NCBI RefSeq assembly: GCF_000585255.1 | Contig: NZ_JANL01000042.1 | Coordinates: 237,675-301,674, forward strand | Source of the DNA: Alkalibacterium sp. AK22 | GTDB lineage: Bacteria > Bacillota > Bacilli > Lactobacillales > Carnobacteriaceae_A | Reading direction: 5' to 3' | Length of the DNA stretch: 64,000 nucleotides | Notes under the pieces: model-generated | Told to the model about the DNA's origin: nothing | Databases searched by the model: none | What the model saw: only the letters and a program-made list of their open reading frames with translations | In this document: in pieces, positions 29,672-38,890 of the stretch | How positions within the stretch are numbered: the stretch's first letter is position 1 | Layout of the letters: each line of letters opens with the position of its first letter | Translations under genes and position numbers: made by a program

Positions 29672-31555
29672 TTATGCGTATTGTGCCAGATATTCCCATC
29701 TTGCATATTTCTCTTCCAGATGTTTGCTCAATTCTGTCTGTTCTTTAGTAAGTTCATTCAGCTTGACATGATCTGAACCCGCCCGGTCAATCTCTTCCTG
29801 AAATTCATTGATTTTTTCTTCCAGTTCTTCGATTTCCTGTTCAATCGTTTCCCACTCTTTTTTTTCGAGGTAAGTGAGCGACTGCTTTTCCTTGGTTTCT
29901 CTGGTTCTCTGATCCGCTTTCTTTTTCCTGACTTCCGTCTGCTCCGTCTTTGATTGGTCTGCAGTGCTCTCCAGGTAAGCAGATAATGAGAGATGACTTT
30001 CTTCAATCATTCCTTGCCCTTTGAATATTAGCAGCTTGTCAGCAATTTTGTCCAGGAAGTAGCGATCATGTGATACAGCAATCACTGCACCTGAAAACTG
30101 ACTGATATACTCTTCCAAAATTGTCAGGGTCTCCACGTCAAGATCATTCGTCGGCTCGTCAAGGATCAGAACATTAGGTTGCTGCATCAATATTTTCAGC
30201 AAGTAAAGCCTTCTTTTTTCTCCTCCGGAAAGCTTGCTTACCGGCGAGCCGTGCATAGAGCGCTTGAACAAAAAGCGTTCCAGAAGTTGTGAAACACTGA
30301 CAGAAGAACCGTCTGCCAGTTTGACCTCTTCAGCTATTTTTCTAAGATAAGTAATGATGCGCTTGTCTTCATCAAGGTTTTCATTTATTTGCTTGTAATA
30401 ACCGATTCTGACCGTTTCCCCGATTGTCAGGATACCTGAGTCAAGTTCGCGTTCCTTTGATAAAAGTTCAAGAAATGTCGTTTTCCCTGCACCATTTACT
30501 CCCGTTATCCCAATGCGGTCTGACTGCTGAATAAGCAAATTGAATGTATCGAGGACTACAGTATCTCCCATACTCTTGCTGGCATTTTCAAGTTCTAGTA
30601 CTTTTTTGCCTAGCCTGGAGCCCGAAAGGTTTAATTCCAGCTCAGAAGCGGCGGTCTGACTTTTTACCGATTTTTCAAGGTTTGTAAAGCGTGCTTTACG
30701 GGCTTCTTGCTTGGTTCCGCGCGCTTTAACCCCTGCTCGCATCCAGGCAAGTTCCTGCTTATACATCTGTTTTTGTTTGTGAGCAGCTTTCAGATCCGTT
30801 TCCTCGCGTTCTGCTTTCAACTCAAGATAAGTCTGGTAATTCCCAGGATAAGCATAAAGCTCTCCTTCGTCCAGCTCCAGAATCTCATTAGACACTCTGT
30901 CCAGGAAATAACGGTCATGGGTAACCATTAGCATAGATCCTCTATAGGCAGAAAGATAAGTTTCCAGCCACTTGATCATATCAAAGTCCAAATGGTTGGT
31001 CGGCTCATCTAAAATAAGTAGATCAGGTTCCTGGATCAGCACCTGGGCCAGAGCTGCTCTTTTTTTTTGACCACCTGAAAGCTCGCTGACTTTTTTTCTA
31101 GTATCTTCAAGTCCCAAGCGATTGAGAATCGATTTTGCCCGAATGCTGACATTCCAAGCATCCAGCTGATTCATCTGCTTCTCGGCATCTGAGAAATCTC
31201 GTTGCACCTTCTCGTCCATGGGCGAAGCCGTCAAGCGCGCCAGGACAGCTTCGTAATGCCGGGCCGCTTTGACCATTGGAGCATCCCCGTCAAATACTGC
31301 CTGTAAGACAGTCTGTTGTTCATCAAGCTCTGACTGCTGACTAAGATAACTGATATTGTAGTCTCCAGGCTTGCTGATTGTCCCCTGGTCCGGTTTTAAA
31401 AAGCCCGCTACAATTTTAAGTAGAGAAGATTTTCCAGTCCCGTTTACCCCAATTAGTCCAATCCGCTGATTTTCCTGAATCGAAAAAGACAGGTCATCAA
31501 ACAAAACTTTAATTCCATAGGAATGTGTAAGCTGTTCTATTTTCCATTCTTTCAT
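29672..31555 (-). CDS. ABC-F family ATPase (Uup/YfmR type)
   Basis: A 627-residue soluble ATPase with two ABC domains and no membrane part. First domain: GVNGTGKSS and [12 protein letters not shown]; second: GVNGAGKTT and [12 protein letters not shown], with [15 protein letters not shown]. An inter-domain P-site-tRNA interaction linker (about 235-300) and a charged C-terminal coiled coil (about 540-627) place it in the Uup/YfmR group, which acts on the ribosome to relieve stalled translation. The ATG at 31555 follows GAGGAG. It is upstream of thyA-folA on the same strand. Confidence 0.92.
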   Translation of the reverse strand: MKEWKIEQLTHSYGIKVLFDDLSFSIQENQRIGLIGVNGTGKSSLLKIVAGFLKPDQGTISKPGDYNISYLSQQSELDEQQTVLQAVFDGDAPMVKAARHYEAVLARLTASPMDEKVQRDFSDAEKQMNQLDAWNVSIRAKSILNRLGLEDTRKKVSELSGGQKKRAALAQVLIQEPDLLILDEPTNHLDFDMIKWLETYLSAYRGSMLMVTHDRYFLDRVSNEILELDEGELYAYPGNYQTYLELKAEREETDLKAAHKQKQMYKQELAWMRAGVKARGTKQEARKARFTNLEKSVKSQTAASELELNLSGSRLGKKVLELENASKSMGDTVVLDTFNLLIQQSDRIGITGVNGAGKTTFLELLSKERELDSGILTIGETVRIGYYKQINENLDEDKRIITYLRKIAEEVKLADGSSVSVSQLLERFLFKRSMHGSPVSKLSGGEKRRLYLLKILMQQPNVLILDEPTNDLDVETLTILEEYISQFSGAVIAVSHDRYFLDKIADKLLIFKGQGMIEESHLSLSAYLESTADQSKTEQTEVRKKKADQRTRETKEKQSLTYLEKKEWETIEQEIEELEEKINEFQEEIDRAGSDHVKLNELTKEQTELSKHLEEKYARWEYLAQYA

Positions 31556-31654
31556 ATTGCCGCTCCTCACTTTTTGCTTCATTAATTCTAGCACACTTAA
31601 GCATCTGATTCACTACTCTCTTGCAGGCTACCTTACCTTGAGATTGTGCATTTA

Positions 31655-31683
31655 TTGACTAGGCCAAGATGTTGCTATATACT
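31655..31683 (+). promoter_or_regulatory. Promoter of the cold-shock protein gene
   Basis: -35 TTGACT (31655-31660), a 17-base spacer and -10 TATACT (31678-31683) lie close to the csp start, giving a leader of only about 40 bases, much shorter than the long leaders of cold-induced csp genes. Confidence 0.8.
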
Positions 31684-31727
31684 AGGCACTATAGACAGTT
31701 AAACACATGAATCCTAGGGGGAAAACG

Positions 31728-31937
31728 ATGACTAAAGGTACTGTTAAATGGTTCAACAACCAGAAAGGCTACGGATTTATTCAGTATGGTGATGAAGAAG
31801 ATGTCTTTGTTCACTTCACCGGTATTGAAATGGAAGGGTATAAAGCTCTTGATGAAGGCCAGACAGTAGAATTTGAAATAGTTGAAGGGGCGCGAGGTCC
31901 CCAGGCTACAAATGTAGTTGTCGTCGATGCCCAATAA
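31728..31937 (+). CDS. Cold-shock domain protein
   Basis: A 69-residue single-domain CspA-family RNA/DNA-binding protein with RNP1 KGYGFIQ and RNP2 DVFVHFTGI. The family melts RNA secondary structure and supports translation, in the cold or generally. The ATG at 31728 follows GGGGG; a reading from 31707 adds an atypical N-terminus. The short leader argues for general rather than cold-specific expression. Own promoter and terminator. Confidence 0.95.
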   Translation: MTKGTVKWFNNQKGYGFIQYGDEEDVFVHFTGIEMEGYKALDEGQTVEFEIVEGARGPQATNVVVVDAQ

Positions 31938-31950
31938 GCACTGATACATA

Positions 31951-31991
31951 GAAAAGAGGTCAGTTAACCTGCGGGTTCTGATCTTTTTTCT
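31951..31991 (+). terminator. Terminator of csp
   Basis: A 12-bp stem with two G.T pairs (AAAAGAGGTCAG with CTGATCTTTTTT), an inner AACC/GGTT pair and a T run follow the csp stop codon. Confidence 0.85.
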
Positions 31992-32027
31992 TTAGCTGTA
32001 GACTCATAAATTTAAGGAGTTTGAATC

Positions 32028-32444
32028 ATGCTGAAAATTTATTCGGATGCTGCTGTGTCCCAGCAGCAAAAATGTGCTGGAGCCGGCTTAGTCGTGTCTG
32101 GTGAACATCTACATGAGCAACTGAGTTTTCCGTTGCCCGGCATATTAGACAATCACTTGGCAGAGTTGCACGCTTTTCACTTGGCTTTGAGATGGGTCAT
32201 AGACAATGAGCGGACCACTGAATGGGCAGTCTTTCATACCGACAGTCAGCTAGTCGCCCAATCTGTTGAAAAAGGACACATAAAAAAAGAAGCGTATACC
32301 TCAATTTTTGAACTGATCCTCTCTTCCCTATCTATGCTACAGCTATATGAAATCACCTGGATTCCGGAGAAAGATAACAAAGGTGCTGACAATCTTGCCA
32401 AGCAGGCCATTGCCAATCAGTTGAAAAAAAGACGGAAAAAGTAG
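32028..32444 (+). CDS. RNase HI-like protein (YpdQ/YpeP type)
   Basis: A 138-residue protein with the RNase H fold and the four expected acidic positions: Asp7 (IYSDAA), Glu46 (HLAELHAF), the Asp of FHTDSQ and the Asp of KGADNLAKQA. It lacks the basic handle of classical RnhA. The family probably degrades RNA in hybrids, though Bacillus members are of uncertain activity. The ATG follows AAGGAG. The C-terminus is strongly basic. Monocistronic. Confidence 0.85.
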   Translation: MLKIYSDAAVSQQQKCAGAGLVVSGEHLHEQLSFPLPGILDNHLAELHAFHLALRWVIDNERTTEWAVFHTDSQLVAQSVEKGHIKKEAYTSIFELILSSLSMLQLYEITWIPEKDNKGADNLAKQAIANQLKKRRKK

Positions 32445-32480
32445 CTTACCGTCTTTTATCAGCAGAAGTTTAATTTTAAA

Positions 32481-32529
32481 ATACCGTCAGTCTGCCTAGC
32501 TAGGAATCCAGTGGGCAGACTGACGGTAT
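32481..32529. terminator. Bidirectional terminator (RNase HI-like gene / DUF1846 gene)
   Basis: A nearly perfect 16-bp stem, ATACCGTCAGTCTGCC (32481-32496) with its complement ending at 32529. The T run is best on the minus strand, serving the DUF1846 gene. Confidence 0.85.
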
Positions 32530-32562
32530 CTTATTGGCTAATACAGACTGTTTTAGTCGTTC

Positions 32563-34071
32563 TCAGTTGTAGTACAAGTTATCGCTAGCATGAACGGGAT
32601 CGTTTGTAATATCGATACCCAGCTCTTTCATTGTCTGCTCATTTTCGCTGTTTATAATAACGGTAGAATGTGCTTGTACATCAGTCAGATTCCCGATTTG
32701 CTTGTATGCCAGATCAGCAGTGGGGTTGGTGACCGCACTGATGGCCAAAGCAATAAGCAGCTCATTGGCTGACAAGGTCTGAACCTTGCTTTTCAGCTCG
32801 TTTTTTTTCAGATTCTGGATCGTTTCCAGGATATTTGGAGACAGAAGGTCAATTTCATCAGATATGCCTGCCAAATGTTTTAGGCTGTTGACCAGACCAG
32901 CAGCCGAGGCATCCATTAACTTTGTCTTTCTTCCTGTAACTACTTTCCCATCAGAAAGTTCTAAAGCCACAACGGATTGAGTGCTGAAATCATCTAGTCT
33001 TTTCTGAACTTTCGCTGCATAGTCACGGGCAACTTTTACTGGTTTACGATCTTCTTTTTTGAGGCCGACCTCTTCCAGTAGAAGTCTGATATGGCGGAGA
33101 GAGTCTTCATCTGCTGTTCCTTTTTTGTAGTCATTTTCAACTGCGAAAGCACGGCGTATGATCTCCTGACGGGCGGCTGCATTGACTATTTCTTCATCCG
33201 TTATGCCTGACTTGATACGGTTGACTCCCATGTCGGTAGGAGACTGATAAACGGATGCCCGCTGCGTTATACTTTCAATTATACGTTTGATGACAGGAAA
33301 CATTTCCATATCCCGATTGTAGTTTACTGCCACTTCACCATATGCTTCAAAATGGTAGCTGTCCATCATATTTACGTCTTTCAAATCAACCGTAGCTGCC
33401 TCATAAGCGCTGTTGACGGGATGTTTTAGGGGCAAGTTCCAGACAGGAAATGTTTCAAACTTTGCATAGCTTGCCTGATGACCATTGGCAAATTCGTGGT
33501 ACAGTTGATTTAGGCAGGTCGCCAGCTTTCCGCTACCTGCCCCAGGGGCTGTAACGACGACCAGTGGACGGGTGGTCTCGATATAGGTATTCGACTGAAA
33601 ACCTTCTGTTCCCAGTATCGCATCAACATCGGTCGGATATCCCGGGATAGCATGGTGTTTATGAACCCTTATTCCACTTCTTTCCAGCTTGGACATGAAA
33701 ATATCGACAGTAGGCTGGCCTTGGTAACGGGTGATTAAGACACTGTTGACCGGTATCCCATAAGCACGGTATTCATCTATCAGACGCAAAACGTCCTGGT
33801 CATAGGTGATGCCGTAATCGCCTCGAACTTTATTACGTTCGATATCACCTGCATAGACGCAGATGATAATTTCTGCCTGATCTTTCATATTTGCCAGCAG
33901 TTTCATTTTGGCATCTTCGTCGAAACCAGGAAGCACTCTTTTAGCATGCTTGTCCCCGATAAGCTTTCCACCAAACTCCAGATAAAGTTTCTCACTATTT
34001 TCTACCCGCTGGAGTATGTATGCGGATTGCTCTTCTAAGTATTTCTCTGTATCAAATCCGATTGTTCTCAT
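32563..34071 (-). CDS. DUF1846 (UPF0371) family protein
   Basis: A 502-residue cytosolic protein of family DUF1846. Conserved stretches visible are MRTIGFDTEKYLEEQSAYILQR, LITRYQGQPTVDIF, VVVTAPGAGSGKLATCLNQLYHE (a P-loop-like GAGSGK near residue 178) and SNTYIETTRPL. Structures exist for the family but no accepted reaction; the GAGSGK loop suggests nucleotide or phosphate binding (inference). The ATG follows AGGAGGG. It is a single gene, with the MurE-like gene 79 bases upstream on the same strand. Confidence 0.88.
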   Translation of the reverse strand: MRTIGFDTEKYLEEQSAYILQRVENSEKLYLEFGGKLIGDKHAKRVLPGFDEDAKMKLLANMKDQAEIIICVYAGDIERNKVRGDYGITYDQDVLRLIDEYRAYGIPVNSVLITRYQGQPTVDIFMSKLERSGIRVHKHHAIPGYPTDVDAILGTEGFQSNTYIETTRPLVVVTAPGAGSGKLATCLNQLYHEFANGHQASYAKFETFPVWNLPLKHPVNSAYEAATVDLKDVNMMDSYHFEAYGEVAVNYNRDMEMFPVIKRIIESITQRASVYQSPTDMGVNRIKSGITDEEIVNAAARQEIIRRAFAVENDYKKGTADEDSLRHIRLLLEEVGLKKEDRKPVKVARDYAAKVQKRLDDFSTQSVVALELSDGKVVTGRKTKLMDASAAGLVNSLKHLAGISDEIDLLSPNILETIQNLKKNELKSKVQTLSANELLIALAISAVTNPTADLAYKQIGNLTDVQAHSTVIINSENEQTMKELGIDITNDPVHASDNLYYN

Positions 34072-34150
34072 ATGACCCTCCTGAGTTATCCGTTAGTACA
34101 GAGAAATTATACCATTAATCAGTTGTTTCTTTATTTAAATTAAGTGGATT

Positions 34151-35734
34151 TTAATTATTGCATGATTCAGCCTTGGGCACCACCGGGTCTTTCATCCCTA
34201 CCATTTTATTTTTCAGCACACTGTCTACGGCTGCGTAATTGACGAAAGGCTTCATCTGCTTTAATAGATTCAAACATGTTCTAGCCCCATGATCCATGCC
34301 TTTAGCCCCAGTGATTAGCAACAGATCGTTGGACGCAATCTGATCCAGACCAAATTTCAAAGCCTCGTCAAGCTCCTCAAAAAGCTCTACTTCTATGCCC
34401 GCTTTTTCCATTACCGATAAAAATGCATGCAGTTCTTCATCACTGACCTGATCTTTTTCTTTGACATGGGACTGGCTAGTTGTCAATGTAATCTTTCCAA
34501 TACCCAGCTCATTAAACCAGTAAATCATAGCTTCTGCATTTTTACGATTTAATTCAGAACCGTTACTCCCTCTTATAGCATGGACCAAGTGCAGACGATT
34601 ATAGGTCATGTATTTTAGCGTGCTCAGACTTGAATGAATATTATTTTCATTTAAAAGAAGATCGTCAATAATTGTGAATTCATCATCGTACAAAACATGA
34701 AAACGCCGTTCAACTCCCTTGAATGCTTCAATTCCTTCAATGACCGTATCTACAGGAATATCATTTAGCAGACCTGCCAGAATGGCGGTCGCTGCATTGG
34801 AAACAGAATGAAAGCCAGGTATACTCAACTGCACACGGAAAGCTGACGGTTCAATAAGATGATTGTCCAGCGTTTTAAGAGGACGACGAATATTGACTGT
34901 AAAGGCTGGCAGACCCGAGGACATGTCGATATCTGTCAGTTTGACTGCCACATTATCTTCTTTGATTCCATACGTAATTACATTGGATTCTGACTCCTCC
35001 ACCAGTTTGTTCAGTAGTGGTTCATCGGCATTGAGGATGGCTATGCTGTCTTGAGATGCTTGGCGGATAAGGGAGGCTTTCGCATCGTAGTAGGCTTCAA
35101 AAGATCCATGCAACTGGATATGATCCTGGTTGATATTGGTAAAAGCGACAATGTCAAAAGCTGTTTCTGCTGTGCGGTCCAGCTCAAGGGCTGAAGATGA
35201 GACTTCCATCGATACATGGCTGACTCCCTGCTTTTCCATATCATGCAGATATTTTTGAAGATCCTTTGACTCGGGTGTAGTCAGGATACTTGGCCGGGAC
35301 GTATCATTTATTTTGACCATTACTGTCCCAATCACACCTGTCTTTAGCTGATGCCGACTAAAAACAGAATCAGCCATATAAGTAATGCTGGTTTTACCGT
35401 TGGTACCCGTAATCCCAAATACACGCATCGCCTGTGAAGGATAATCATAGAAAGCGGCACTCAACTCTGCTAGTGACTTTCTGGAGTCAGAAACAAGAAT
35501 TTGCGGAACATCGAGCCCTGCTATATATTTTTCGACAACTAGTGCTACTGCACCTTTTGATACTGCATCTTCAGCATAGTTGTGGCCATCTGTCTGATAA
35601 CCTTTTATACAGACAAAAAGCGTATCCTTGTTGACTTCTTTAGAGTGGTAGGCGATGTTCAAGACTGTCATATCATCAACGGGACTGCTGATTGAAACAG
35701 TCTGGATGTGGCTAAGTAATTGAGACAAGTGCAT
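34151..35734 (-). CDS. Divergent MurE-like Mur ligase of unknown substrate
   Basis: A 527-residue Mur-ligase-superfamily protein most like MurE in its first half: LFVCIKGYQTDGH, the P-loop GTNGKTS (110-116), TTPES, and Lys219 in YYDAKASL, the lysine carbamylated in MurE. Several MurE features have changed: EVSSSAL for EVSSHAL, DHIQLHG for DHLDYHG, and DDLLLNENNIHSSL (357-370) where MurE has DYAHTPDSL. No DNPR or Lys-type substrate motif is seen. It is therefore probably ATP-dependent but not the housekeeping MurE; the substrate is unknown. It is preceded by GAGAGGA and lies between ndk and DUF1846. Confidence 0.8.
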   Translation of the reverse strand: MHLSQLLSHIQTVSISSPVDDMTVLNIAYHSKEVNKDTLFVCIKGYQTDGHNYAEDAVSKGAVALVVEKYIAGLDVPQILVSDSRKSLAELSAAFYDYPSQAMRVFGITGTNGKTSITYMADSVFSRHQLKTGVIGTVMVKINDTSRPSILTTPESKDLQKYLHDMEKQGVSHVSMEVSSSALELDRTAETAFDIVAFTNINQDHIQLHGSFEAYYDAKASLIRQASQDSIAILNADEPLLNKLVEESESNVITYGIKEDNVAVKLTDIDMSSGLPAFTVNIRRPLKTLDNHLIEPSAFRVQLSIPGFHSVSNAATAILAGLLNDIPVDTVIEGIEAFKGVERRFHVLYDDEFTIIDDLLLNENNIHSSLSTLKYMTYNRLHLVHAIRGSNGSELNRKNAEAMIYWFNELGIGKITLTTSQSHVKEKDQVSDEELHAFLSVMEKAGIEVELFEELDEALKFGLDQIASNDLLLITGAKGMDHGARTCLNLLKQMKPFVNYAAVDSVLKNKMVGMKDPVVPKAESCNN

Positions 35735-35913
35735 AAATAAATTCCTCTCTGTTACCTTAACTTGATTATTTGATTTCTGCTCAGCTTTGGTTACATAGGC
35801 TGAGACTATAACAATATAAGTCTACTTTATAGTTGATGAGATGTCACCTCTTATGCTTAAATTCCCAAAATCTTCACTTTATTATTACTTTTACCTTTGT
35901 ATCATCAGACTGA

Positions 35914-35940
35914 AAAGAACAGCAAGAAATGCTGTTCTCT
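35914..35940 (-). terminator. Terminator of ndk
   Basis: AGAACAGC (35916-35923) pairs with GCTGTTCT (35931-35938), followed on the minus strand by TTTT, just after the ndk stop codon. Confidence 0.7.
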
Positions 35941-35959
35941 GCTGCTCTTTATCTAACGG

Positions 35960-36358
35960 TTACCCAAACCAGATGGCAACCTCTTTTTCGACATTCTCCA
36001 GTGAATCTGATGCGTGGACAGCATTCTCAGTTTTATTGATCCCATACAAGTAACGAATCGTATTATCATCCGCTTGCTTGGGGTCTGTTGCTCCATTAAT
36101 CTGACGGACACGGCGAACTGCATCGTTTCCTTGTAGTAAAACGGCCACAACCTGCCCACTGGTTATATAGTTTAAGAGTGTACCGTAAAACGGCTTATCT
36201 GAATGCACCGCGTAGTGCTCTTCAGCTATAGTTAGCGAGGGTAGCTGCATATTAAGCTTAATAACTTCAAGTCCATTACGCTCGTATTCATGCAGTATCT
36301 GACCAATCAGGCTGCGCCTGACTGCATCTGGTTTAATCAACACTAAAGTTTTTTCCAT
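35960..36358 (-). CDS. ndk: Nucleoside-diphosphate kinase
   Basis: Equilibrates nucleoside di- and triphosphates. The 132-residue protein has the N-terminal KTLVLIKPDAVRR and the phosphorylated His115 in NAVHASDSLENVEKEVAIWF. The nucleotide-site segment is altered (GATDPKQADDNTIR instead of GATNPxxAxPGTIR, and HASD instead of HGSD), giving a slightly diverged but probably active enzyme. The ATG follows AGGGAG. Own terminator; the 484 bases upstream contain no other gene. Confidence 0.9.
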   Translation of the reverse strand: MEKTLVLIKPDAVRRSLIGQILHEYERNGLEVIKLNMQLPSLTIAEEHYAVHSDKPFYGTLLNYITSGQVVAVLLQGNDAVRRVRQINGATDPKQADDNTIRYLYGINKTENAVHASDSLENVEKEVAIWFG

Positions 36359-36842
36359 TTTTTCACTCCCTGTAAGAAAACACTCTTTCGTTTTAAGAGC
36401 GGTTTCCTTTTGATAAGTAAGTTTAATTTAACACAAACCTCTTCCGTGTGCATCTCTTCCTTATTATGGTCTTAACAAGTAATCCAGGCATCATAATGCG
36501 CTGTTATTCTGACTTTTTCCGTTTTTTGTAGTTGTTTCTAACCTTCAGAAATCGACAAGCGCATTTTTTGTTCCGAAGATTTAATTATATTAGTTGTACC
36601 CCCATCAGTAAATTACGTTCAAGCCAGCTATACATACAAGTTCCTTGCTCATCTTGACATTTTTGCCTCTTCAGCTATTTGCTTTCTCCTAGAACCGTTT
36701 TAATAGGACAGCAAGCCAGCAATCAGCTTAATTATTCTATTATTTTATTTAAAATGATCAGTGAATGATTTGGTTTTCAAAATAAATGTGATATGATTGA
36801 GAGTGTTCATCAAATTTTAACTTAATATTAAGGAGTGAATGT
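36359..36842. other. Intergenic region between ndk and the YuiF-type gene
   Basis: Divergent promoter region of 484 bases. The only clear signal is for the plus-strand antiporter: -35-like TTGGTT (36770-36775) and extended -10 TGA-TATGAT (36789-36797). No gene, repeat or RNA structure was recognised in the rest. Confidence 0.5.
36789..36797 (+). promoter_or_regulatory. Extended -10 promoter of the YuiF-type transporter gene
   Basis: TGA-TATGAT with TTGGTT 16 bases before the hexamer, about 45 bases upstream of the start codon. Confidence 0.55.
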
Positions 36843-38153
36843 ATGTTAACTAACCCTGTTGTTGTTGCTGTAGTTGTCATGGTCGGCTTGTCATTACTCA
36901 AGCTTAATGTGCTGCTGGCACTGATTCTCGGAGCCGTAACTGGAGGCCTTGTATCAGGTATGACTTTAGTCGATACCTTAGAGATACTGATTGGTGGAAT
37001 GGGTGGAAACGCTGAAACTGCACTAAATTATATCCTGCTGGGGGCTCTGGCAGCTGCTATTCATCAGACCGGCGCGGCAAAGATAGTTACACAGAAGCTG
37101 TCAAAAAATCTGAAAGGTACCGGGCGCACGCTAATATTTATTATCGCATTTGTCAGTATATTTTCTCAAAATCTGATCCCTGTGCATATAGCCTTTATTC
37201 CTATCCTGATTCCTCCGCTGATTTCTGTTTTCAATAAATTGAAAATTGACAGAAGAGCGGTAGCAACAGCCTTAACTTTTGGACTGAAATCTGGATATAT
37301 TTTTATCCCTGTCGGTTACGGTCTGATTTTTCATAACATCATTCGTGATGAAATGGGACTGAACGGAATGGATGTTTCTGATATTCCAATCTGGCAGATT
37401 TTATGGATTCCAAGTCTGGCTATGCTGGTAGGTCTGGTTATTGCTGTACTGATTACTTACCGTAAACCGCGTGAGTATGATGAAAATACCGGTACAAAAT
37501 TCGGCTACAAGAGCCAGGATGAAACAGAAGTAACACTGAGCAGAAAGCATATCATTGCCCTAATTGGTGCTGTTTCAGCTCTAATTGTTCAACTGATTAT
37601 GGGTTCTCTTGTATTCGGTGCCATAGTTGGCCTAGCTATTATGGTAGCTGGAGGAGCAATCAAATGGAGCAATCTTGATGCCATGGTCAAAGATGGTGTA
37701 GGCATGATGGGCTTTATCGCCTTTGTTATGCTGGTTGCGTCCGGCTTTGGAGACGTTATCCGTGAAACAGGTGGTGTGGATGCGCTAGTGGATTCACTGT
37801 CAGGAATCATTGGTGAAAATCAGTTCTTTGCCGCTACCGGAATGATTATTTTAGGTTTATTCATAACAATGGGTATTGGTACCTCTTTTGGAACAGTTCC
37901 TATTATCGCTACCATTTATGTGCCCCTTGCCTTCGAGCTTGGGTTCAGTCCTGCTGCAACTATACTCTTGATTGGTTCAGCTGCTGCCTTGGGTGATGCA
38001 GGATCTCCTGCCTCAGACAGCACACTCGGTCCGACTGCCGGCCTGAATATAGACGGTCAGCATGATCACATTTGGGATACGTGTGTCGCAACTTTTACCC
38101 ACTTTGATATACCAATCATGATTTTCGGCATTATAGGCGCCGTCATACTCTAA
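36843..38153 (+). CDS. YuiF-type Na+/H+ antiporter family transporter
   Basis: A 436-residue integral membrane protein with about eleven hydrophobic helices. It matches the NhaC-related YuiF group (N-terminal Na_H_antiport_2 region ALILGAVTGGLVSG, then NLIPVHIAFIPILIPPL, and near the C-terminus GDAGSPASDSTLGPTAGLN). The family is annotated as cation antiporter or sodium-coupled organic/amino acid transporter; the substrate cannot be assigned from sequence. The ATG follows AAGGAG. Monocistronic, with a near-perfect terminator. Confidence 0.85.
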   Translation: MLTNPVVVAVVVMVGLSLLKLNVLLALILGAVTGGLVSGMTLVDTLEILIGGMGGNAETALNYILLGALAAAIHQTGAAKIVTQKLSKNLKGTGRTLIFIIAFVSIFSQNLIPVHIAFIPILIPPLISVFNKLKIDRRAVATALTFGLKSGYIFIPVGYGLIFHNIIRDEMGLNGMDVSDIPIWQILWIPSLAMLVGLVIAVLITYRKPREYDENTGTKFGYKSQDETEVTLSRKHIIALIGAVSALIVQLIMGSLVFGAIVGLAIMVAGGAIKWSNLDAMVKDGVGMMGFIAFVMLVASGFGDVIRETGGVDALVDSLSGIIGENQFFAATGMIILGLFITMGIGTSFGTVPIIATIYVPLAFELGFSPAATILLIGSAAALGDAGSPASDSTLGPTAGLNIDGQHDHIWDTCVATFTHFDIPIMIFGIIGAVIL

Positions 38154-38172
38154 GTAAATGATTAATTACAAT

Positions 38173-38219
38173 AAAAAGTGCTGAACATAAGCCAGGGCTT
38201 ATGTTCAGCACTTTTTTTG
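38173..38219 (+). terminator. Terminator of the YuiF-type transporter gene
   Basis: A 21-bp stem (38173-38193 with 38197-38217) with a tiny loop and a run of seven T. Confidence 0.93.
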
Positions 38220-38240
38220 CATAATGATTCCAAGCTGCAA

Positions 38241-38267
38241 TTATTTTCGCTTGCCCCAGTACTGGAA
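38241..38267 (-). repeat. Displaced copy of the rlmL 3' end (att-like repeat)
   Basis: Read on the minus strand this segment encodes FQYWGKRK and a stop, exactly the C-terminus of the rlmL gene 623 bases away (38864-38890). The two copies differ at only three of 27 bases, all synonymous third positions (Arg CGA/CGT, Gly GGC/GGA, Tyr TAC/TAT). Upstream of it the reading frame soon fails. This is the pattern left by integration into a gene's 3' end. Confidence 0.7.
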
Positions 38268-38822
38268 ATTTTGAAGCGTATATCAGTTTGATTCAGTAAG
38301 TGTTCATATTAGAGACCTAGTCGTAATAATCCCACTATTATTATCAGTGTATTTAAGTGCTAATCATTCAAGATAGACGCATGAGGTAGACTCAGTATAC
38401 TTTTCGTTAGTGGTAGACACAAGACTTTCAGAGGGTATTAATAAAAAAGAATGTATAGTAAGAATAGACTTAAAAAAAATTTCATTCAGAAAAATAATTT
38501 TGAGAAGGTCATTAAAACTAATAGAATTCTTTCCATTTTGTAGGTCGATTCAATATAGAAAATTTTACGTCATTATATAAAAAATGTTTATCGTAAATTT
38601 CAAGTTTAAATTAGCCACCTGTTATTTAAAACTTATAGTCGTTTAGAAGTCAGTGGGTTGATTGGTTGAAAGCAAGTGTTCATAGTCATTTTTTAAGCAC
38701 TATCGTGCTTAGGCCACTTGGGACAAAGAGCGAAGAGCTTTAGCTCTTACAGATATACTTGAGATCGTACGACCAGAGGGAGTAGTGAAGCTAGACAACA
38801 ACTACAATTTATACTTTCCTAA
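38268..38822. other. AT-rich gene-free stretch between rlmL 3'-end copies
   Basis: About 555 bases without a convincing gene on either strand. It is visibly richer in A and T than the neighbouring genes. A small hairpin (TAAGCAC..GTGCTTA near 38695-38711) is present, and an open plus-strand frame from about 38713 reads like part of a protein (LTDILEIVRPEGVVKLDNNYN) but has no start. It may be the residue of a decayed or excised integrative element. Confidence 0.4.
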
Positions 38823-38825
38823 TGA

Positions 38826-38861
38826 AACACAAAAAGACTGTTTTAACAGCCTTTTGTGCTT
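38826..38861 (-). terminator. Terminator of rlmL
   Basis: On the minus strand CACAAAAGGCTGTT pairs with AACAGTCTTTTTGTG (one bulge), directly after the rlmL stop codon. Confidence 0.75.
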
Positions 38862-38863
38862 CA

Positions 38864-38890
38864 TTATTTACGCTTTCCCCAATACTGGAA
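38864..38890 (-). repeat. Intact rlmL 3' end, partner of the copy at 38241-38267
   Basis: Last eight codons plus stop of rlmL. It matches 38241-38267 in the same orientation at 24 of 27 bases, with synonymous differences only. Confidence 0.7.

Noticed and set aside
38695..38711. Small hairpin TAAGCAC..GTGCTTA as a terminator
   Set aside because: On neither strand is it followed by a T run in the correct position.
38713..38826. Plus-strand frame reading LTDILEIVRPEGVVKLDNNYN between the rlmL repeats
   Set aside because: It looks protein-like but has no start codon, is short, and continues only as antisense of rlmL; too weak to call a pseudogene.
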